Assembly (NCBI RefSeq): GCF_052072235.1
Contig: NZ_CM125436.1
Location: forward strand, 5,760,001 to 5,824,000
Source of the DNA: Brevibacillus_D fluminis_A
GTDB taxonomy: Bacteria > Bacillota > Bacilli > Brevibacillales > Brevibacillaceae
Direction: 5' to 3'
Length of the DNA: 64,000 bases
A model generated the notes under the pieces. The model saw only the letters and a list, made by a program, of their open reading frames with translations, did not search any database and was not told the origin of the DNA. A program made the translations under genes and the position numbers. How positions within the stretch are numbered: position 1 is the stretch's first letter; every line of letters starts with the position of its first letter. Shown here piece after piece: positions 42,803-51,669 of the stretch.

Positions 42803-43903
42803 TTATCTTGAGGAAGATGCTGCCCTCAGCCCTTCTTCGAGAAGCAAAAATACCTTTTGTAATCCCTCTTTCGGGATGTGGTCGTATTGATCGCCCACAC
42901 TCAACTCGAAATAACAGCCTCCGCCATCGTTTTCCTTCAAATTCCCCGTCAGCCCAATTCCCGTCGATTCATAAATCGTTATCAGGAGCGGTTCGACAAC
43001 TTCTTTTGGCGATGAGATATGCACATGGAACATGTTGGACACCGGCTCAGCCGGACGCGTTTCCACCCCATGGCATTGATTGAAGAATCCAGCCAGCTCT
43101 TTTGCATTGTCATAGTATTGCCCCATCTTCGGCAAACGCTGTTCAAAATAATGATCGGCGCTGACGATATACGGGTACAAGCTGATCAAATCGCCGCCAT
43201 GGCGCCTTTTCCACACGACCGATTCTTTCAGGAAACTTTCTTCTCCCGCAAGAATAGCGCCCGCAATCCCGCCAATTCCTTTATAAAAGGAGACATACAC
43301 ACTATCAAACAGTTGGCAAATCTCTTCAGCTGTCTTTTGGTAGTGGGGAAGAATTTCAAACAGTCTAGCACCGTCCAGATGCAACATAATCCCTTTTTCG
43401 CGGCAGTAGGCCGAAATCGCGGCAAGCTCTTCGTAATCCGGCAGCTGACCGCCGATTTCGCGCTGTGGCAGTTCCAGCAGCAGACAGGCGATATCCTCGC
43501 CGATGTTCATCACATCTTCCAGGCGAATCAAGCTGTTTTTGTCCGCTAGCAAAATCGGTTCAATCCGGTGCAATTCTTTCAAACCGTCTTCTTCATGAAT
43601 TTCGAGATGGCAAAGAGGATGGTACGCCACCCGTTTGAGCCCTTTGCGGTCGCACCAAATGCGCAGCGCGATCTGCTGGGCCATCGTTCCGCTCGGGAAA
43701 AACACCGCTGCTTCCTTGCCCAAAAGCTGCGCCATTTTCTGTTGAAAATTTTCGATAATCGCGCCTTTCCCGTACATATCGCTTTCCACACTATCATCCA
43801 GGTCGCGCAAAGACTCTTTCAACGCGTGAAGCGTTCGCGGCCCATGGCCAACCCCACGGAACATGGTTTGTTTAAACGCCGTCAACAGATTTTTTTCAGT
43901 CAT
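42803..43903 (-). CDS. Threonine-aldolase-like PLP-dependent lyase
   Basis: 366 residues, beta-eliminating lyase/L-threonine aldolase family (fold type I). AVFFPSGTMAQQIALRIW is the PLP-phosphate loop, LHLDGARLFEI holds the cofactor-binding Asp and Arg, and the Schiff-base Lys is in VSFYKGIGGIAGAIL. Such enzymes split L-allo-threonine or related beta-hydroxy amino acids to glycine and an aldehyde. Some members act on other beta-hydroxy amino acids, so the substrate is not fixed. Separated from the upstream HD-GYP gene by 42 bases, possibly co-transcribed. Confidence 0.87.
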   Translation of the reverse strand: MTEKNLLTAFKQTMFRGVGHGPRTLHALKESLRDLDDSVESDMYGKGAIIENFQQKMAQLLGKEAAVFFPSGTMAQQIALRIWCDRKGLKRVAYHPLCHLEIHEEDGLKELHRIEPILLADKNSLIRLEDVMNIGEDIACLLLELPQREIGGQLPDYEELAAISAYCREKGIMLHLDGARLFEILPHYQKTAEEICQLFDSVYVSFYKGIGGIAGAILAGEESFLKESVVWKRRHGGDLISLYPYIVSADHYFEQRLPKMGQYYDNAKELAGFFNQCHGVETRPAEPVSNMFHVHISSPKEVVEPLLITIYESTGIGLTGNLKENDGGGCYFELSVGDQYDHIPKEGLQKVFLLLEEGLRAASSSR

Positions 43904-43945
43904 GATACGGCACAGCTCCTCTCCAATCTTTTCGCAAAAAGTCGC

Positions 43946-45058
43946 CTATGAGGGCAGCAACGCCGCTGCTTCCACGATCTCCAGCGTCAGGTTTTCCTGC
44001 AAAGTCAAATCGATTTCATATGGTTTAACTTTTTGTTGCTCAGCATCCTGGATGATCCGGATTTGCGGCCGTCCGACGGCGTGGAAATTGTACTCGGACA
44101 CGATGCCCACGCGGCCGTCATTCAGCTTCACCGTCAATCCTGGCGGGTAGATCGCAATGCATTTTTTGAACATGTCCACCTGCCGACTGTCAAACTGCGT
44201 TCCGCTTCCAGCGTACAAAAGCTCCAGCCCTTTATGCGGTAGCTCCGCCGACCGATAGGGGCGCGGATTCGTCACCGCATCAAACACATCGATAACGCTG
44301 ATGATCTTGGCATACCGATGGATCTCATCCCCCGTGAGACCTCGTGGATAGCCGGCACCGTCAATTCTTTCGTGATGCTGCAAAGCGCAATGCGCGACAG
44401 GCAACGGAATCTCGTGCACTTTGCGGATCGTATCAAAGCCCAGCTGACAGTGCTGTTTGACCTGCTCAAACTCCTCGTCTGTCAGCTTGCCGGGCTTTTG
44501 CAAAATATCGCGGGAAACGTACAGCTTGCCCAAATCATGCAGCATGGCACCAAGCCCGATTTCCTCGATGTCTTTGAGCGGCAAACCGTTTTCAAGCGCC
44601 AACTGGCACGAATAGATCGCCACATTCAAGCTGTGGGTATAGACATAGCTTTCCTGGATTTTGGTCGTCGCCAGCAAATTGATCGCCATGCGGTTTTCGG
44701 TCAGGTTTGAAATGATACCGCGAAAAATCTTTTGAAAGCTGCGAATCGCCCGCCCCGATTTCATCATGCTTTGAATATTCGAATGCGCGACACTGAGCTG
44801 CGCAATATCGCTCAGCCCCACTTTGATCGTATTGATCGCTTCCATCCGCAGCTCCTCAGGAATCGCATCGACAATCTCGATGCCTTCCGATGCAGCATCC
44901 TCGATATAGATGGTGGAAACGTTATATTGTTTCAGCTTATCGATCAGCTTGTCGGTAAGCTCGACACCCTCAGCCAAAAGAACGACGCCATTTTCATTAT
45001 AAATCGGCCGTCCGAGTTTAATGCCTGCCTGGCATTGATCCAATGATATTAGTCGCAT
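43946..45058 (-). CDS. HD-GYP cyclic-di-GMP phosphodiesterase
   Basis: 370 residues. N-terminal DUF3391-like region, then an HD-GYP domain: MLHDLGKLYVSRDIL gives the HD pair, HHERIDGAGYPRGLTGDEIHRYAKII gives the GYP motif, and VIDVFDAVTNPRPYR the last metal ligands. Hydrolyses cyclic-di-GMP, opposing the GGDEF-EAL protein encoded at 12.3-14.7 kb. The C-terminal 80 residues (LTVKLNDGRVGIVSEYN) form a small beta domain common in this subgroup. Confidence 0.92.
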   Translation of the reverse strand: MRLISLDQCQAGIKLGRPIYNENGVVLLAEGVELTDKLIDKLKQYNVSTIYIEDAASEGIEIVDAIPEELRMEAINTIKVGLSDIAQLSVAHSNIQSMMKSGRAIRSFQKIFRGIISNLTENRMAINLLATTKIQESYVYTHSLNVAIYSCQLALENGLPLKDIEEIGLGAMLHDLGKLYVSRDILQKPGKLTDEEFEQVKQHCQLGFDTIRKVHEIPLPVAHCALQHHERIDGAGYPRGLTGDEIHRYAKIISVIDVFDAVTNPRPYRSAELPHKGLELLYAGSGTQFDSRQVDMFKKCIAIYPPGLTVKLNDGRVGIVSEYNFHAVGRPQIRIIQDAEQQKVKPYEIDLTLQENLTLEIVEAAALLPS

Positions 45059-45586
45059 GTTGTTTTTCCACCTTGATCACGGGTAAATGATGCTATGACT
45101 CTCACGGTATACTATCTTACACAACCGGGCGCAATTTTCCTGTAAGGGTGTAGCGAAGAATTGGGGGAAAATGTAGATTTGTTGGGGTGGTGGCGATAGC
45201 TGTACATTATTGATGGAGGGGATTCTTTCGGGTAAACCTAACAGCTGGTTGTTGAAAGGCGTTTCGCATCATTCCCGGGACTACAGTTTCTAGATAGTTC
45301 ACTCGTGCTAAAACTGACCGATAGGAAAACCTTCTGTCAGAAGTCATTTCAGCGAAGTCAGCCCATCAATCTGTGGAAGTTTTTCTTCCGCTCCAAAATG
45401 TATATGTGCTAGCGGTTATCAATTCTTACACAATTAAAAAAGACTGCCCCAACCGTCATTGATCATTCAAAACGGTCAGGACAATCCCTACTCCCTTGAT
45501 TATATGCATGCAGGCCACGTTTGCATCTGTTTTATCTCTGTAGTTTTACATACATCAGCTTGCGATGTTCGCACTGCGCATTGCAC
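45059..45586. other. Non-coding stretch upstream of the HD-GYP gene
   Basis: 528 bases. Contains CTTCTGTCAGAAG near 45332 and ACCGTCATTGATCATT followed by AAAACGGT near 45450-45475, small dyads of unclear meaning. The open frame seen on the plus strand here is antisense to the PhnA-like gene and not protein-like. No gene seen. Confidence 0.45.
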
Positions 45587-45928
45587 CTATACCTTTTTCA
45601 CAAACTCCGATTTCAGCTGCATCGCTCCGAAACCTTCGATTTTGCAGTCGATGTCATGGTCGCCCTCCACCAGACGAATGTTTTTGACACGCGTGCCGAT
45701 TTTGATGACCGACGAACTTCCTTTTACTTTCAGGTCTTTGATGACTGTAACCGTATCACCATCGCTTAGCACATTTCCATTGGCGTCTTTCACAACTTTT
45801 TTCTCTTCGCCGATCTCACTCTCTGCGCCAGGCGACCATTCGTGGCTGCATTCCGGGCAAATCAAGAGGCTGCCATCCTCGTATACGTATTCGGAGCTGC
45901 ATTTTGGGCAATTGGGTAGGTTGGGCAT
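45587..45928 (-). CDS. PhnA/YjdM family zinc-ribbon protein
   Basis: 113 residues: NLPNCPKCSSEYVYEDGSLLICPECSHEW is a four-Cys zinc ribbon, followed by the conserved VKDANGNVLSDGDTVTVIKDLKVKGSS domain with an SH3-like fold. The family name derives from E. coli PhnA, which is not a phosphonatase; its role is unknown. AAGGAG 6 bases before the ATG. Last clear chromosomal-type gene before the mobile region. Confidence 0.9.
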   Translation of the reverse strand: MPNLPNCPKCSSEYVYEDGSLLICPECSHEWSPGAESEIGEEKKVVKDANGNVLSDGDTVTVIKDLKVKGSSSVIKIGTRVKNIRLVEGDHDIDCKIEGFGAMQLKSEFVKKV

Positions 45929-45971
45929 TCGGTTCTCCTTGGGTTATGGTAGTTAATTTTGCTTTGGGTAC

Positions 45972-45980
45972 ATTATAGCA
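45972..45980 (-). promoter_or_regulatory. Extended -10 box of the PhnA-like gene
   Basis: Minus strand TGCTATAAT, a perfect -10 hexamer with the TGn extension, 44 bases before the start codon. Confidence 0.6.
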
Positions 45981-46409
45981 AAAAGAACGAGGGCATATGA
46001 AATGGCTCTGTTGTGCTGCAGGTATTTGTGCATTGCCAGTAGCGAGTTTACGGGTATGATATCGTTCCTCAAAATAATCTATCGATTAAACTTTCCATGC
46101 CAAAAGATTTTTTACTTTGTCCATCGTTTGACGATAAAGACAGAAGGGTTGTCCATAGCCTCCTTTTGGAAGACTCCTAATTTTGCATTTCCTTTTACGT
46201 TTGCCTACTTTTTACAGGGCATTGGAGCTCTATTTTACTACTAGCTTTAATTTAAACCGAGACAATAATTTGCGATTTTGTTTGGCTATCGATGAGTTTC
46301 CAGAGATATTTTGGAATAGAGAAGACGCCTTTGATGGTGACAGTGGTTTTTACGTGGGAGATTAAGTAAAGGGATGGGGGGATATCGGTAGTTTGCTTTT
46401 TAAAGAAAA

Positions 46410-46459
46410 GGGGCTGTCCAGAAAGTCAGTGAAAACTGACCGCTGGACGCCCCGTTTTT
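46410..46459 (+). terminator. Terminator hairpin formed by the IS left end
   Basis: GGGGCtGTCCAG pairs with CTGGACGCCCC and encloses a second stem GTCAGT-GAAA-ACTGAC, then GTTTTTG. It would stop outside transcription from entering the transposase gene. Confidence 0.75.
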
Positions 46460-46547
46460 GTTACATGTTAAAATAAGGCACAAAAAAACCGCCTTTTCCT
46501 GTAGAATGGAAGTTACCACACCCACACTCTACAAAAGGACGGTTTTT

Positions 46548-48533
46548 ATGCTTCATCAAATGACTACTATAGAAGAGTATACCACAGGGCTGACCCTTCC
46601 TCTAGGGGATTTGGAAGAAAAGATCGTTTCCAAAAGAAACCTTGCACCTACCTTTAAAGACTATGACAACAAACAGGCTCAGATGATTCTGGATCTGGAG
46701 ATGTACATTCCTCCCCATCACGTAGCCCGCGTGATTGACGAGATGATTGAAGCCATCCCGGATGAGCAGTTGTTTGCTCACTATACAGGCGGAGGCCGAA
46801 GTGCCTACCATCCCAAAATGATGCTCAAAGTCATGCTCTACGGCTACTCACAAAAAGTTTATTCCTGTCGTGGCATCGAAAAGCTACTGCAAGAAAATCT
46901 CCCGGCCATGTGGCTGGCAGCGATGCAACAGCCCGACTTCCGTACCCTGAACGACTTTCGTGGTGTGCGCATGAAAACGCTCATGGACGAGCTGTTTGAA
47001 ACGATGATCCGAACGCTCATCGCAGACAACTATATCACGATGGAGCAGTACTTTTTAGATGGTACGAAGATCGAAGCTGACGCTAACAAGTATTCGTTTG
47101 TGTGGAAGAAATCGACATTACGCTTCGAGGAGAAGCTCAAGGAAAAAGTACAGGCTGCCCTTGCACATATTCATACGCTCACGCAGCAAGAAGCTGGCGA
47201 ATACGCGGCGGCGGAACCAGATGAACTGCCTACCAAGCTCGAAGTAGCAGCAGTCGTGCTGGAGGAAAAGGTGGAAAGATTGACGGAACAAATAGCGGAG
47301 GCAAACGGCAGCGAAGAGCGGAAAGAGTTACGCAAAGAGCGCAGTGCCTTGAAGCAGCCGCTGAAACAAATTCGGGAGGATTTTCTTCCCCGATTCGCCA
47401 AGTATGAGCAGCAGAAAGCCTGCTTTGGTGATCGCAACAGCTATTCCAAAACAGACCCGGACGCCACGTTTATGCGGATGAAGGAAGATCACATGAAAAA
47501 TGGCCAACTGAAGCCGGGCTACAATGTGCAAATGGCCACGGAAAACCAATTCATTTTGTTTTACAGCCTTCATCAGCGACCTACAGATACGCGTTGCTTT
47601 ATGCCACATATGGAGCGATTAGCCGCGTCTTCTTTGCCCATGCCGAAAATGGTGATTGCCGATGCGGGCTATGGCAGCGAAGAGAACTATTTGTATGCGG
47701 TGGGCGAAGAAAAAGAGCCGCGTTTTGATTTTCTCATTCCTTACGGCAGCTACATGAAAGAGAAAACACGTCGATACAAGAAAGACATCCGGCACGCCTC
47801 CAACTGGATGTATGAAGAGCGCGATGACCAATTTGTTTGCCCAAATGGCCGGTACGTTCGCTTTAAGAAATACCAAACGAAAAAAAACACTTCTGGCCTG
47901 GAACAAAGCTTTAAGATTTATGAATGTGAAGATTGCAGTGATTGTCCATTCAAGGCAAGCTGCACCAAGGCAAAGGGGAACCGCCAGGTACACTGGAATA
48001 CGATCTGGGAAGAGGTAAAAGCAAAGGCCAAAAAAGCTCTTGAGGATGACGAGAAATCCGCCATCTATGCTCGACGTAAAGTGGAGGTAGAGAGCGTATT
48101 CGGTCACATCAAGGGCAACAGGTCGTTCCGGCGGTTCTCCTTGCGAGGGCTAGAGAAGGTTCACACCGAGTTTGGGATTGTGGCTTTGGCCCACAATCTA
48201 CTGAAGGTGGCGGGCATCCGCCAAGCTACTTTACTGCAAACGCGACAGAACAAAAAAAGTTGGACGGAAAACATGACGTTTTTCCGCCCAACTTTTTATT
48301 TTAGGGACTTATTGGACAGCCCCTTTAAGCTAAAAAAGTATTTACCTATTTTTTTCATTGAAAAAACTATAAGAAACACTTATGCTACCAAACCAGATTT
48401 TTTAATACTTCATCCTTCTCTTCCTCAACCAGCAATACTAAATTTGCTAATGATAAAGATAATTCCCTATGACTGTTTGCTGAACTATAGGTTAATACTT
48501 TTAAACTTAAATTTTCTTCAATCATTCTTTTAA
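46548..48533 (+). CDS. IS1182 family transposase, reading through the IS right end
   Basis: DDE-type transposase. Starts at ATG 46548 (AAGGACGG upstream): MTTIEEYTTGLTLPLGDLEEKIVSKRN, then YHPKMMLKVMLYGYSQKVYSCRGIEKL (IS1182 N-terminal domain) and MVIADAGYGSEENY with the catalytic Asp, later CEDCSDCPFKASCTKAKG (zinc-binding Cys) and RKVEVESVFGHIKGNRSF with the catalytic Glu. The frame has no stop inside the element and ends 210 bases outside it at 48533. One more A in the A7 run at 48252-48258 would restore a stop at 48304, just inside the right repeat, so a 1-base deletion is likely. Confidence 0.85.
   Translation: MLHQMTTIEEYTTGLTLPLGDLEEKIVSKRNLAPTFKDYDNKQAQMILDLEMYIPPHHVARVIDEMIEAIPDEQLFAHYTGGGRSAYHPKMMLKVMLYGYSQKVYSCRGIEKLLQENLPAMWLAAMQQPDFRTLNDFRGVRMKTLMDELFETMIRTLIADNYITMEQYFLDGTKIEADANKYSFVWKKSTLRFEEKLKEKVQAALAHIHTLTQQEAGEYAAAEPDELPTKLEVAAVVLEEKVERLTEQIAEANGSEERKELRKERSALKQPLKQIREDFLPRFAKYEQQKACFGDRNSYSKTDPDATFMRMKEDHMKNGQLKPGYNVQMATENQFILFYSLHQRPTDTRCFMPHMERLAASSLPMPKMVIADAGYGSEENYLYAVGEEKEPRFDFLIPYGSYMKEKTRRYKKDIRHASNWMYEERDDQFVCPNGRYVRFKKYQTKKNTSGLEQSFKIYECEDCSDCPFKASCTKAKGNRQVHWNTIWEEVKAKAKKALEDDEKSAIYARRKVEVESVFGHIKGNRSFRRFSLRGLEKVHTEFGIVALAHNLLKVAGIRQATLLQTRQNKKSWTENMTFFRPTFYFRDLLDSPFKLKKYLPIFFIEKTIRNTYATKPDFLILHPSLPQPAILNLLMIKIIPYDCLLNYRLILLNLNFLQSFF
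48254..48297 (+). terminator. Terminator near the IS right end
   Basis: AAAAAGTTGGACGGAAAA and TTTTCCGCCCAACTTTTT, nearly perfect stem; normally follows or overlaps the transposase stop. Confidence 0.75.
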
Positions 48534-49251
48534 ATTCAGCATTAATATTTTCAGTAGGAGTTACAAAAAAGTGAGGTCTACAACCAGGATGAGTAAAAGT
48601 ATATTCTTCCAAAATTAACCTAATGTCAGGGTCGGAAAAACCACATCCTAAAAACACAAAAGTATGGGTCATTACTAATGCACTCATAATTTGATAGAAA
48701 GAAGCATGCTTATATCTTGCTTCGGCATATTGTTTTCTAGTAAAAATCATTCCATCTGGACTCTCGGTTGAACCGTGAACCTTTATAATTACAAAATCCT
48801 CAGATCTGATTTTATTTGCAAGATCTGAATCATGGTAATTTTTTACTGCAATCGTACCTCGCGTGACACTATTCGCGTAGGTTTCATATATCTTGTCTAC
48901 ATTGGGGGTAGCCACTATTCTTGAATCTAATTTAAATATAGCTTCATGAATTTCATGGCTTTCAAAACCGGGACGTTGAAACTTTTGCGTTGCGAAATCG
49001 TTAAATGCAGTTCTTCCCATTCTATTATAAATAATCTCACATGCCGTTAAATAATCTTTCTCATCAATATACTTTCTAATGTCTTCTTTTCCAGATGGCA
49101 AAGTTTCTAGGGCCTCTAAAAGGAACTGTTCCCATGTTGGTGGTCGTAAACCCTGCCTATTTTGTGAATTGCTCGAGATACCCGACCCAATAAAAATAAC
49201 AGTCCTTCTTCTTGCAATGTCTCTAATAAGTTCCCTCGGCCAAGTAATCAT
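48385..49251 (-). CDS. SIR2-family NADase-type protein, candidate phage-defence effector
   Basis: 288 residues of the SIR2-like (SIR2_2) group. NAD-site residues are kept: FIGSGISSNS (about 21-30), TPNVDKIYE (Asn and Asp of the TxNxD motif), IIKVHGS with the catalytic His, and FLGCGFSDPDIR. Bacterial SIR2 defence proteins destroy NAD+ on infection to abort it. The start ATG overlaps the stop of an upstream ParA-like ATPase by 4 bases, so the two are made together. AT-rich compared with the chromosome, a sign of transfer. The IS ends 60 bases past its stop. Which signal triggers it is unknown. Confidence 0.85.
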   Translation of the reverse strand: MITWPRELIRDIARRRTVIFIGSGISSNSQNRQGLRPPTWEQFLLEALETLPSGKEDIRKYIDEKDYLTACEIIYNRMGRTAFNDFATQKFQRPGFESHEIHEAIFKLDSRIVATPNVDKIYETYANSVTRGTIAVKNYHDSDLANKIRSEDFVIIKVHGSTESPDGMIFTRKQYAEARYKHASFYQIMSALVMTHTFVFLGCGFSDPDIRLILEEYTFTHPGCRPHFFVTPTENINAEFKRMIEENLSLKVLTYSSANSHRELSLSLANLVLLVEEEKDEVLKNLVW

Positions 49252-50246
49252 GACATCTCCTCCATATTCCTCAAGAGATGGATAGAAATTTCATGTATAA
49301 TTTGATTAAACTCTTCCACTTTTGAAAAATGAGCACCTACAACTCCATCCTTGTATTCTAAATCAAAAATTGGCTTATGGGCAGATTGTGAAATTGGAAT
49401 TAAACTATGCAAATTAGGAATTGACCCGAGTTCGTATTGAATACCCTTTATATCTCCATTGACTTTATCTATTAATTCTTGTTTAAGAACAATTGGAAGA
49501 GAGTCTAATATCTGATCAAATGCCTTGACAGGCCTCCTGACACCGTCAACCGTTTTTGCTGTGTACTGTTGAGTCACGTATCCAACAAATTTAATATTAA
49601 ATTCTTTCCTTAACCCTTCAATAGCATCCGGATCCAAGTTATTTTCTATCCCCTGTGAGAACCGCCGTCTCCAAGCATCCATTGTTTGACCAATATTCTC
49701 TAGGGCTAGTAAACTAAAAATATCTAACGACATTGGAGTTAAGAAGAAGTCACAAGCAAGTAGTATTGCTCGGTTCAACGACCCCAGCGAAGGGCCCATA
49801 TCAAAAAAAACATAGTCGTAGTCTTCACACTTTCTTAATAAGTCACTGAACACAAGAGTTGTTCTTAGCCCTCTTGGCTCACCAGATGTTGCATCCTTCC
49901 AATCATTTGATAGTAAATCTTCCATTAAGGACAAGCGGGGGTCACCAATAAGAAAATCTACACCAAACTTCTCAACGGGGTAAAAATTAATTTTTTCTGA
50001 GTATCCTTGTCCCCTGTGCAGTGGTCTCAAAATATCATATATGGTAAAACCCTCTCTTTTGTAATAGAACCTTTCAAATTGTTCTTCAGGGAGTATATTT
50101 ATTGTTGTGTTGCATTGAGGATCTGCGTCAATAACTAATATTCTTTTTCCCAATCTTAGAGATAGATAACTAACTAAATTGCAAACAAGGGTAGTTTTTC
50201 CGACCCCGCCCTTATTATTAAACATTGCTATTGCTCTCATTTTCAT
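49248..50246 (-). CDS. ParA/MinD-type ATPase coupled to SIR2
   Basis: 332 residues. Deviant Walker A KGGVGKTTLVCNL (12-24), VIDADPQCNTTI (about 38-49) and FFDMGPSLGSLNRA (Walker B, about 148-161). ParA proteins dimerise on ATP and bind DNA or membranes. No ParB or centromere-like site is beside it, and its stop is fused to the SIR2 start, so partition of a plasmid is not its obvious job; it may sense or localise for the SIR2 effector (inference). C-terminal 120 residues extend beyond the usual ParA core. Confidence 0.85.
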   Translation of the reverse strand: MKMRAIAMFNNKGGVGKTTLVCNLVSYLSLRLGKRILVIDADPQCNTTINILPEEQFERFYYKREGFTIYDILRPLHRGQGYSEKINFYPVEKFGVDFLIGDPRLSLMEDLLSNDWKDATSGEPRGLRTTLVFSDLLRKCEDYDYVFFDMGPSLGSLNRAILLACDFFLTPMSLDIFSLLALENIGQTMDAWRRRFSQGIENNLDPDAIEGLRKEFNIKFVGYVTQQYTAKTVDGVRRPVKAFDQILDSLPIVLKQELIDKVNGDIKGIQYELGSIPNLHSLIPISQSAHKPIFDLEYKDGVVGAHFSKVEEFNQIIHEISIHLLRNMEEMS

Positions 50247-50340
50247 CCCACCTTAAATAATACAAAGAAATATCATGACTTTTGACTCACACAACTAAAT
50301 ATATACTATGCTGTAAATTTTTCCAACAAAATAAATACAT

Positions 50341-50377
50341 CACTTATGATACGGTTCTCCGCGCAGTCTGTAACGGC
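50341..50377 (+). repeat. Dyad repeat family, copy R1
   Basis: CACTTATGATACGGTTCTCC followed by GCGCAGTCTGTAACGGC. Its first 20 bases match copy R2 at 17 of 20 positions; the GTAACGG end is displaced by about 10 bases. Intergenic, 95 bases upstream of the ParA gene. Confidence 0.65.
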
Positions 50378-50534
50378 AAGTTTCAAGACCATTCTTTGGG
50401 ATATGATGCCTTGAAATACTAAATTACCGCTCAAAATTTTAGTTGTGACTACATTTGTATTTACTTGGTAAATGGAAACAACTCATAATATAATAGATTT
50501 ACAAAATCATTACGTCCAGACGGAGGCGATGCGC

Positions 50535-50702
50535 ATGGCCAAGTGCATTCATTGTGACAATAAAAAGTCAGAGTATTTTACAAACGATGGCTTTCGTGTA
50601 TGCGAAAATCATAAAGACCGCTATGACTTTTGTTCTGATTGTGGAATGCTATTTCCGAAAGGTTCATTAAATGGTGCGAAGTGCGTTGAATGTGAGGAAT
50701 AG
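50535..50702 (+). CDS. Small zinc-finger-like protein
   Basis: 55 residues from ATG 50535, 8 bases after GGAGG. Pattern CIHCDNKK, VCENHKD, FCSDCGMLF, KCVECEE: four CxxC/CxxH pairs that can bind two zinc ions. A frame from 50472 adds 21 residues without a ribosome site. Likely a small nucleic-acid-binding or adaptor protein; function unknown. It is divergent from ParA and ends at a bidirectional terminator. Confidence 0.7.
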   Translation: MAKCIHCDNKKSEYFTNDGFRVCENHKDRYDFCSDCGMLFPKGSLNGAKCVECEE

Positions 50703-50730
50703 GGAGTAGCAAATCTCCTAAAATCATTCT

Positions 50731-50772
50731 AAAAAGAAGGTTGACCCTCTCTCGATGGTCAACCTTCTTTCT
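50731..50772. terminator. Bidirectional terminator between zinc-finger gene and adenine methylase gene
   Basis: AAGAAGGTTGACC and GGTCAACCTTCTT, 13-bp perfect stem; A and T on both sides. The right arm contains the methylase stop. Confidence 0.85.
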
Positions 50773-51631
50773 GAACTATAAACTGTACCTTATCGAATGA
50801 CTCAACAACAGTATTCTGATTATGAAACAGGTATTCTACCTCTTTCCTTTTTTTATTTGCAGAGTACTTAATTTGGTATATTTTTGTGGGTACGTCTTTA
50901 TATAGATCAGCAATATTCTCGTGATAATCATAAGTTGTTATCCAATTACTCTTCGTTATCCCCTTAATTATAAAACAAAGTTCTTTATGGTCATCATGAC
51001 TATAAAAATTAGTATAAAGGTTTTTCCCTTGTTTATAATAAGGCGGATCAAAAAATATAAAAAGCTGTCTAGTAGGAAAAGTGGGCAAAACATGTTGAAT
51101 TAAATATATTGCGTCATAATTATAAAGTCTAATTTTATCTTTCAAATCGGCTATACGTCTTATCTTGTTTATTAGATCAATTTTATTGAATCGACAATCT
51201 AAGGTGTACTTCCCACTGTTATCTCTACTGATTGGCCCTCCTTTTATTATCCCAGAACGATTCGTCCGATTCAGATAAAAGGTAGAAAAACCAACTTCGA
51301 GACTACTATAATTATTTTGATTATTATAGATGTCTCTTTGTTTTTCCCATTCTTCGATATTAACAGGTGTATTTTCGATAAGATCTATTAGGTTGTCAGT
51401 GTTATAAAGAACGCTGTGCCAAAATTTGTATATAGCCTCATCAAAATCGTTAATTACTATTGAATCGACATCCCCTTTTAGAAGCAACTCAATTGCTAAC
51501 CCAGCTCCTCCAGCAAAAGGCTCTACATAAATTGGTGAGGAAATATTATTCAGTTTGATTATATTTCTAACAAACTTGTATAATTGAGTCTTTCCTCCTG
51601 GATAACGAAGCGGTGAGTGAGTAATAGGCAA
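50759..51631 (-). CDS. Dam-type DNA adenine N6-methyltransferase (D12 class)
   Basis: 290 residues. LRYPGGKTQLYKFV (7-20) is the D12 start motif, YVEPFAGGAGLAIELL the SAM-binding FxGxG motif, and FIFFDPPYYKQG the catalytic DPPY. It methylates adenine in a short DNA target; D12 enzymes usually modify GATC-like sites, but the target here is not known. No restriction enzyme is adjacent. It starts 38 bases after a ParB-like gene, so the two form an operon. Strongly AT-rich. Confidence 0.92.
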   Translation of the reverse strand: MPITHSPLRYPGGKTQLYKFVRNIIKLNNISSPIYVEPFAGGAGLAIELLLKGDVDSIVINDFDEAIYKFWHSVLYNTDNLIDLIENTPVNIEEWEKQRDIYNNQNNYSSLEVGFSTFYLNRTNRSGIIKGGPISRDNSGKYTLDCRFNKIDLINKIRRIADLKDKIRLYNYDAIYLIQHVLPTFPTRQLFIFFDPPYYKQGKNLYTNFYSHDDHKELCFIIKGITKSNWITTYDYHENIADLYKDVPTKIYQIKYSANKKRKEVEYLFHNQNTVVESFDKVQFIVQKEG

Positions 51632-51669
51632 TTGATGTTCCTCCTTGCAAAACTTCTCTATACAAAAAA

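Larger units (their letters stand above)
46410..48323 (+). mobile_element. IS1182-family insertion sequence
   Basis: Ends are inverted repeats: left GGGGCTGTCCAGAAAGTC, right (complement) GGGGCTGTCCAATAAGTC, 16 of 18 identical. One transposase gene fills it. No target duplication could be identified with confidence. It sits at the left border of the accessory region. Confidence 0.85.

Noticed and set aside
43889..43912. TCATGATACGG word near the threonine-aldolase-like gene start, similar to repeat R1
   Set aside because: Only about 11 bases match and the dyad arms are missing.
45459..45956. 165-codon plus-strand frame
   Set aside because: Antisense to the PhnA/YjdM zinc-ribbon gene.
46002..46365. 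Two short plus-strand frames left of the IS
   Set aside because: No ribosome sites, composition like random AT-rich DNA; possibly decayed sequence.
49248..50246. ParA as part of a plasmid partition locus
   Set aside because: No ParB gene or parS-like repeats next to it; the ParB-like gene at 51.7-53.4 kb is in another operon with a methylase.
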